Positions 1-5,209 of a stretch of DNA of 5,209 nucleotides are shown one piece after another. Numbering within the stretch: position 1 is the stretch's first letter; each line of letters opens with the position of its first letter. Source of the stretch: Deltaproteobacteria bacterium. Its GTDB lineage: Bacteria > Myxococcota_A > UBA796 > UBA9615. The notes under the pieces were generated by a model that had not been told where the DNA came from, made no database searches, and worked only from the letters and a program-made list of their open reading frames with translations. The translations under genes and the position numbers were made by a program. The stretch is taken from contig JAJDAI010000089.1 of the NCBI GenBank assembly GCA_029261955.1, positions 1 to 5,209 on the forward strand, in the 5' to 3' direction.

Positions 1-685
1 CCTCGATCCACACGCTCCGCAGCCGCAGCGTGCTCGCCAGGTCGCGCTCCAGCCAGAGGTCGAGCTGCCAGCGCTGCGCCAGCTCGATCCCCCCGGCCCC
101 CTCTGCGGGCGCCGTCTGGACCTCGAGCTGCAGCACCGCGCGCGTGATCGCTCCATCGACATCGAGCGCCGCCGTCCGGGTCCCGCGCACGACACCCGAG
201 CGGAGCGGCTGCCCGGCGAAGGTGCCGTCCTCCGTCGATCCCTCGAGCCTCAGCTCCGCCTTCGGCCGCATCCGCGCCTCGACCGCGTCGATCGAACAGT
301 CGATGGCGCTCGTCGCCAGCAGCCCGCGTGCCCGCGCGAGGCGTTCGTCCAAGGCAGCGCGGTCCAGGCCCAGCTCCTCCAGCGGGTCCCAGCCGACCTC
401 CGCCAGCCCGACCACGTCCCGCGCCCGCAGGTCGTCCAGCGCGACGGACTCGATGAAGCTGTAGTCGACCTCCTGGTCCAGCAGGTGTTGCCCGTCGCGG
501 TCGAACCAGGCGGTCAGGGTGTCCACCGCCGCGGCGAGCGCCTCGTCGTCGAGCGTCGCTCCCGCCCACAGGTCCTGGACCTCGACCGTCGGGCCGCCCA
601 CGTCGACATCCGGGGCTGCGTCCAGCGAAGGGGAGCCCAGCAGCAGCAGGGCGAAGCACGCGACGGTGGCGGGTTGTCGATGCAT
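1..685 (-). CDS. Secreted protein of unknown function, N-terminal part (3' end cut by window edge)
   Basis: A minus-strand frame starts with ATG at 685 and stays open to base 1, giving 228 complete codons; the C-terminus lies beyond the left edge. I do not recognise a family. Residues 1-24 look like a Sec signal peptide: Arg3, then a hydrophobic stretch at about 6-17 (Cys-Phe-Ala-Leu4-Gly), with likely signal peptidase I cleavage near Ala23/Ala24. The mature part is acidic and begins with an Asp/Val-rich stretch. Residues 45-125 look mostly helical, with regular Leu and Asp/Glu spacing. Residues 140-228 look like alternating beta strands (for example 183-190 and 205-213). Only one mature cysteine, Cys130, is visible. 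The start is supported by GGAGG five bases upstream. The gene is divergent from the lipoprotein gene at 831. It is probably exported to the periplasm or outside the cell; lipidation is unlikely because no Cys follows a proper lipobox. Confidence 0.85.
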   Translation of the reverse strand, partial: MHRQPATVACFALLLLGSPSLDAAPDVDVGGPTVEVQDLWAGATLDDEALAAAVDTLTAWFDRDGQHLLDQEVDYSFIESVALDDLRARDVVGLAEVGWDPLEELGLDRAALDERLARARGLLATSAIDCSIDAVEARMRPKAELRLEGSTEDGTFAGQPLRSGVVRGTRTAALDVDGAITRAVLQLEVQTAPAEGAGGIELAQRWQLDLWLERDLASTLRLRSVWIE

Positions 686-690
686 GCGGG

Positions 691-695
691 CCTCC
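691..695 (-). promoter_or_regulatory. Shine-Dalgarno site of the left-hand secreted protein
   Basis: The plus-strand CCTCC reads GGAGG on the minus strand, five bases before the ATG at 685. This fixes the start of the secreted protein and is the clearest ribosome site in the window. Confidence 0.7.
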
Positions 696-816
696 AGGCT
701 GCTCCCAAAGACGGTAGGCGAGGCGGCTCCTCTGGGGGAGGCGAGGGCACGCCCATCCGGCCGCTTTCTGCGAACTGAATTGTCAAGATCCTGCAAAGTG
801 GGGGGTGGGGGTGATC

Positions 817-822
817 TAGACT
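817..822 (+). promoter_or_regulatory. Possible -10 element for a leaderless lipoprotein transcript
   Basis: TAGACT ends eight bases before the ATG at 831 and matches TANNNT-type -10 boxes. With this spacing, transcription would begin at or next to the start codon. That would fit the absence of any Shine-Dalgarno sequence at normal distance: the nearest G-rich run, at 800-811, is about 20 bases away. No convincing -35 hexamer sits 16-18 bases upstream, so the call is tentative. Confidence 0.25.
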
Positions 823-830
823 GTCGATCG

Positions 831-1916
831 ATGCGCCGCCTCTTCCTCGTGCTCGTCCTGCTGCTCGGCTGCAACGACGGCTGGTACGACAACGTCCGTG
901 ACTACGGCGTGCCCTTCGTGGGCGCCGCCGGCGATGACGACGACGACGACGACGACACCTTCGATCCCTTCGACGACGACGACACCTCGGTGGACGACGA
1001 CGACACGTCCATCGACGACGACGACACCTCGGCGGACGACGACGACACCTCGGCGGACGACGACGACACCTCGGCGGACGACGACGACACCTCCGTCGAT
1101 GACGACGACACCTCGGCGGACGACGACGACACCTCCGTCGATGACGACGACACCTCCGTCGACGACGACGACACCGGGGACGACGACGACACGTCCATCG
1201 ACGACGACGACACCGGGGACGATGACGACGACACGTCCATCGACGACGACGACACGTCCATCGACGACGACGACACCGGGGACGACGACGACAGCGTCAC
1301 CGGGGTCGCCATCGGGCTGTCGGTGCAGAACGGCACCGAGGACTACGGCATCGTCCCCCTCAACACCGCGATCCTCCGCACGGTCCGCGTCCAGAACATC
1401 GGCGACCAGCCGGTCCTGGGGAACGTGTCGCTGACGCCCCCGGCGGGCGCGGTCTGGCTGCTGCCCGACGGCGACTTCTTCTTCAGCCTCTTCATCGGCC
1501 AGTTCGAGGACTTCGACGTGCAGTTCCAGCCGGACCTGCCCGGCCCCTACACCATCAACTTCACCGCCACCTTCGAGGACTCGGGCACGCCCATGACCGA
1601 GACCCTGGTGATGACGGGCGAGGGCTACGACGGCAACGCCGGCGAGCAGGTCTGCGACGACGAGATCGACGACGACAACGATGGCCTGGTCGACTGCGAC
1701 GACCCCGACTGCGCCGTGGACGCCGCCTGCGGCAGCACCGACTTCTGCTGCGCCCAGGGCGCCCCGGACGAGTACCTGAACTGCTGGGACCAGGTGGCGA
1801 CCCAGTGCGTCTGCAACATCGACCCGCTGTGCTGCAACCCCGCCTCGGTGGGCTGGGATTCGCTCTGCGCGGGCTACTACATCAACGACTGCTTCGCGAC
1901 GACCTGCGGGCCCTGA
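831..1916 (+). CDS. Asp-repeat lipoprotein with ASH-like domain and Cys-rich tail
   Basis: A 361-residue envelope protein of unknown specific function. Residues 1-14 form a short lipoprotein signal: Arg-Arg, a Leu/Val core, then Leu-Leu-Gly-Cys, with Cys14 the predicted lipidated residue. Residues 35-154 are an acidic linker with 74 Asp in 120 residues, built from DDDDTS(V/I/A) and DDDDTG units. Residues about 158-265 resemble the ASH/HYDIN (choice-of-anchor) immunoglobulin-like fold: Tyr-Gly-Ile-Val-Pro near 172-176, Val-Gln-Asn near 187-189, Val-Gln-Phe-Gln-Pro at 230-234 and a closing Thr-Gly-Glu-Gly at 262-265. Residues 275-294 carry an Asp-rich motif (Cys-Asp-Asp-Glu-Ile-Asp... Asp-Cys-Asp-Asp-Pro-Asp-Cys) like those in many myxobacterial surface proteins. 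Residues 275-359 contain 14 cysteines, including two CC pairs (306-307, 334-335) and CxC at 326-328, so disulfides are likely. ATG 831 was chosen over upstream in-frame starts because it gives the lipobox. The spacer is probably a flexible stalk holding the folded C-terminus away from the membrane. It ends 15 bases from the convergent regulator gene. Confidence 0.88.
   Translation: MRRLFLVLVLLLGCNDGWYDNVRDYGVPFVGAAGDDDDDDDDTFDPFDDDDTSVDDDDTSIDDDDTSADDDDTSADDDDTSADDDDTSVDDDDTSADDDDTSVDDDDTSVDDDDTGDDDDTSIDDDDTGDDDDDTSIDDDDTSIDDDDTGDDDDSVTGVAIGLSVQNGTEDYGIVPLNTAILRTVRVQNIGDQPVLGNVSLTPPAGAVWLLPDGDFFFSLFIGQFEDFDVQFQPDLPGPYTINFTATFEDSGTPMTETLVMTGEGYDGNAGEQVCDDEIDDDNDGLVDCDDPDCAVDAACGSTDFCCAQGAPDEYLNCWDQVATQCVCNIDPLCCNPASVGWDSLCAGYYINDCFATTCGP
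972..1292 (+). repeat. In-frame 21/18-bp tandem repeat encoding Asp4-Thr-Ser-X / Asp4-Thr-Gly
   Basis: Sixteen Asp blocks follow one another: nine consecutive seven-residue units (protein residues 48-110), then mixed six- to eight-residue units up to residue 154. Asp codons are nearly all GAC, with GAT at fixed places. The linkers fall into a few exact DNA types: acctcggcg (TSA), acctccgtc (TSV), acgtccatc (TSI) and accggg (TG), plus one acctcggtg at the start. Identical types recur in blocks, as expected from unequal crossing-over or slippage. A further Asp8 run at 933-956 precedes the array. All unit lengths are multiples of three, so the reading frame survives changes in copy number. Confidence 0.92.
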
Positions 1917-1924
1917 GCGGGCCC
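1908..1924. terminator. Compact GC hairpin in the convergent gene gap
   Basis: GGGCCC at 1908-1913 can pair with GGGCCC at 1919-1924 around the five-base loop TGAGC, whose first three bases are the lipoprotein stop codon. The gap between the two convergent stop codons is only 15 bases, so this is the one place for a shared bidirectional terminator. No T-tract follows on either strand, so it is not a classical intrinsic terminator, and it could be a chance product of the tandem duplication here. Confidence 0.3.
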
Positions 1925-1931
1925 TGAGCGG
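1910..1931. repeat. Perfect 11-bp tandem duplication across the lipoprotein stop codon
   Basis: The unit gccctgagcgg occurs twice back to back, at 1910-1920 and 1921-1931. The first copy holds the last Pro codon and TGA of the lipoprotein. The second ends at the base before the stop codon of the convergent regulator gene. The copy places a second TGA at 1925-1927 in another frame and creates the GGGCCC hairpin. Confidence 0.9.
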
Positions 1932-3773
<1,842 letters not shown>

Positions 3774-3797
3774 GGAGCGATCGAATTCCCCAGGTTC

Positions 3798-3816
3798 CGG
3801 TTCAGCCTCCGAACCG
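3798..3816. promoter_or_regulatory. Inverted repeat, candidate operator between regulator and DnaE-like gene
   Basis: CGGTTC at 3798-3803 and GAACCG at 3811-3816 form a perfect 6-bp inverted repeat with a 7-base spacer. An extra GGTTC half-site lies at 3793-3797. The site is 25 bases upstream of the regulator start and about 90 bases upstream of the DnaE-like start. The 133-base intergenic region is more AT-rich than its surroundings, especially at 3861-3906. A Fis-type HTH dimer would bind a symmetric site, so self-regulation or control of both genes is possible. No convincing sigma70 or -24/-12 promoter was found on either strand. Confidence 0.35.
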
Positions 3817-3886
3817 TCGGCGGATCGTACCGTGCCGGCGAGAGATCGGGGTCGGACAGCAATCCCCTCTTGATCTGTGGGCCAAA

Positions 3887-3893
3887 AAGGTGA
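3887..3893 (+). promoter_or_regulatory. Ribosome site that bears on the DnaE-like start
   Basis: AAGGTGA is the only Shine-Dalgarno-like sequence ahead of this gene. It lies 13 bases before ATG 3907, which is long, but only 4 bases before an in-frame TTG at 3898. Starting at TTG would add three residues (Met-Ile-Ser) to the N-terminus. An in-frame GTG at 3877 is also open. The choice does not affect the PHP-domain reading. Confidence 0.5.
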
Positions 3894-3906
3894 ACATTTG
3901 ATCAGT

Positions 3907-5209
3907 ATGGCGATCGCCCATCTGCATGTTCATTCCTGGTACTCCTTCGGGCGCGGTACGGCCTCGCCGGAGGCGCTGTGCTCGGCTGCGGCGCGCCAGG
4001 GGGTCGAGGCGGTCGCGATGACGGACCTGGACGGCCTCTACGGGATCCCCGAGTTCCTCGAAGCGGCCGATCGGCACGGCATCCACCCGGTGGTCGGGGT
4101 GGCCCTGCCCGATCCGCGGCTGGAGCGCTCGCACAGCGCCGGGCGCGCGATCCTGCTGGCTCGGGACGGCGCTGGCTACGCCGAGCTCTGTCACATCGTC
4201 ACCCGCCGCCGCGCGGAGCCCCTGCGTCCCCTGAACTCCGTGCTGGAGCAGGCGTCGAAGCACCTGTGGGTCCTCAGCCCCGACCTGGCCTTGCTGCGCG
4301 CAGTCCAGCGGGTGCGCGGCCCGGACTACCTGCTGGCGGAGCTGCGGGCGGGCACCCGCTGGAGCCGGTTGGCCGAGGAGGCGGAGGCCCTGGGCATCCC
4401 CTCGGTCGGCACCGCGGCGATCCAGCTGGCCGATGCCTCGGATCGGCGCTTCCAGAAGCTGCTGCGCGCGGCTCACGGCCAGCTGCCCTTCGGCCGCATC
4501 GGGCCGGCGGAGCTCGCCTCGGAGCGGGGCTGGATGTTGGACGAGGGGGCGACCCGCGCTGCCTTCAGCCGCTGGCCCGAGGCGCCCGCTCGCGCCCTGG
4601 ATGTCGCCCGCGACTGCCGCGTCACGGACCTGTCGGACCTCGTGGGCGCGGACCGCAGCGACGCGGCGAGGGAGGCCGCCGCCCGGCTCAGGGCCCGCGT
4701 GGAGGACGCCGCCGCCCGGCTCCACCTGCCGCCCGAGGGCCTGCGCGTGCGCTTGGAGCGGGAGCTGGGGGTGCTCTGTCGCGGGTCCCGGCCCATGGCC
4801 CTGGAGCTGGTCGCGGACCTCGCCGCTCACGCTCACAGCCACGGCCTCGCTGCCTCCGCCACGCCCGCGGCCAGCGGCTCCGTCATCGCCTGGCTGCTCG
4901 GCCTGCTGCCCTGCGAGCCCCTGGCGGCCGAGCTGCCCTTCGCGCCGCTCTGCAACGAGTCGGCGGACGGGGCGCTGCGCCTCGATCTGCGGGTCGCGGT
5001 GGAGGGGCGGAGTCGGCTGCTGAAGCGGCTGCGCGAGCAGGTGGGGGCGCACCGCGTGATCACCGCGGGCCGCTTCCTGCGCTGGGACTTGCGGGGCGCG
5101 GCGCGGGACGTCGCGCGCTCGGCGGGGCTGCGTGGCACCGAGTGCGAGCGGGTGCTGGACCTGCTGCCGGCGGACTGGCGGGGCGAGGGTCCCGACGAGC
5201 TGCTCGCGC
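3907..5209 (+). CDS. DnaE-like (Pol III alpha family) protein with degenerate PHP and palm, 5' part
   Basis: The first 434 codons of a protein related to the bacterial replicative or error-prone polymerase DnaE; the frame is open at the right edge (the family is usually 1000-1200 residues). The N-terminal PHP domain opens with His-Leu-His-Val-His-Ser-Trp-Tyr-Ser (5-13), followed by Met-Thr-Asp (38-40) and Leu-Leu-Ala-Arg-Asp-Gly (83-88). Residues 282-314 match the family palm segment (Arg-Leu-Glu-Arg-Glu-Leu ... Val-Ala-Asp-Leu). Gly324-Ser325 and Trp-Leu-Leu-Gly (329-332) follow, then Gly-Ala-Ala-Arg-Asp-Val (397-402).

Catalytic signatures are missing. The PGRGS loop is replaced by Ala-Thr-Pro-Ala-Ala (318-322). 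The PDxDxDF motif reads Leu-Arg-Leu-Asp360-Leu-Arg362, keeping one Asp and replacing the next with Arg. PHP ligand positions are also changed: TDH to TDL (41), Glu to Ala66, and TNDxHY to TAAIQL (169-174). The frame keeps the window's strong GC-ending codon bias with no stop or frameshift, so a pseudogene is less likely than a non-catalytic paralogue. The third catalytic Asp would lie beyond the window. ATG 3907 was chosen; see the TTG alternative at 3898. Confidence 0.85.
   Translation, partial: MAIAHLHVHSWYSFGRGTASPEALCSAAARQGVEAVAMTDLDGLYGIPEFLEAADRHGIHPVVGVALPDPRLERSHSAGRAILLARDGAGYAELCHIVTRRRAEPLRPLNSVLEQASKHLWVLSPDLALLRAVQRVRGPDYLLAELRAGTRWSRLAEEAEALGIPSVGTAAIQLADASDRRFQKLLRAAHGQLPFGRIGPAELASERGWMLDEGATRAAFSRWPEAPARALDVARDCRVTDLSDLVGADRSDAAREAAARLRARVEDAAARLHLPPEGLRVRLERELGVLCRGSRPMALELVADLAAHAHSHGLAASATPAASGSVIAWLLGLLPCEPLAAELPFAPLCNESADGALRLDLRVAVEGRSRLLKRLREQVGAHRVITAGRFLRWDLRGAARDVARSAGLRGTECERVLDLLPADWRGEGPDELLA

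Noticed and set aside
656..664. Lipobox at Thr-Val-Ala-Cys10 of the left-hand protein
   Set aside because: The hydrophobic core follows this Cys rather than preceding it, so an ordinary signal peptide fits better.
781..786. Perfect TTGACA on the minus strand, possible -35 for the left-hand gene
   Set aside because: No acceptable -10 hexamer lies 16-18 bases downstream; the sequence there is CGGCCG-like.
972..1292. Repeat array considered as CRISPR
   Set aside because: Repeats are contiguous 18-24-bp coding units without unique spacers, inside an open lipoprotein gene.
898..1434. Alternative frames through the Asp repeat giving poly-Thr or poly-Ser products
   Set aside because: Any frame of a stop-free repeat whose unit is a multiple of three stays open. 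Only the Asp frame has a lipobox and a folded downstream domain.
3802..5052. Long minus-strand open frame opposite the DnaE-like gene
   Set aside because: Its product is Arg/Gln/Pro-rich without recognisable domains, and the plus strand follows the DnaE family over its whole visible length.
3907..5209. DnaE-like gene as a pseudogene
   Set aside because: No stop or frameshift in 434 codons, GC-ending codon bias kept, and conserved structural segments retained; the unseen 3' part could still change this.

Overview
This is a GC-rich window, roughly 70% GC by eye, with strongly G/C-ending codons. It looks like chromosomal DNA of a myxobacterium-like (Myxococcota or former deltaproteobacterial) organism. 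The pointers are a lipoprotein with long Asp4-Thr-Ser repeats, an FHA-GAF-AAA+-Fis regulator of a kind abundant in that group, and a secreted Cys-rich module typical of such genomes. This assignment is inference; no rRNA or other marker gene is present.

Layout. (1) Positions 1-685, minus strand: the N-terminal 228 codons of a secreted protein of unknown function, running off the left edge, with a clear GGAGG ribosome site. (2) Positions 686-830: a divergent intergenic region. (3) Positions 831-1916, plus strand: a 361-residue lipoprotein made of a lipobox, an Asp-rich tandem repeat, an ASH/HYDIN-like beta-sandwich and a 14-cysteine tail. (4) Positions 1917-1931: a 15-nt convergent gap lying in an 11-bp tandem duplication that forms a compact GC hairpin. 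(5) Positions 1932-3773, minus strand: a 613-residue FHA-GAF-AAA+(sigma54-activator type)-Fis HTH protein. (6) Positions 3774-3906: a divergent intergenic region with an inverted repeat. (7) Positions 3907-5209, plus strand: the first 434 codons of a DNA polymerase III alpha (DnaE)-like protein, running off the right edge.

The main point of interest is the divergent pair on the right. Both proteins keep their family fold but lack signature catalytic residues. The activator has Arg for the Walker A Lys, Asp for the Walker B Glu, GAISGA instead of GAFTGA, and has lost one arginine-finger position. The DnaE-like protein lacks the GRGS nucleotide-binding motif, has Arg where the second catalytic Asp of PDxDxDF belongs, and has lost most PHP metal ligands. 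Both frames are long, open and show normal codon bias, so they look like maintained, repurposed proteins rather than decaying genes. A possible reading is a non-enzymatic DnaE paralogue under the control of a non-canonical FHA regulator. That link rests only on divergent orientation and a shared intergenic region with a palindrome. The two left-hand genes encode exported envelope proteins and have no visible functional link to the right-hand pair.
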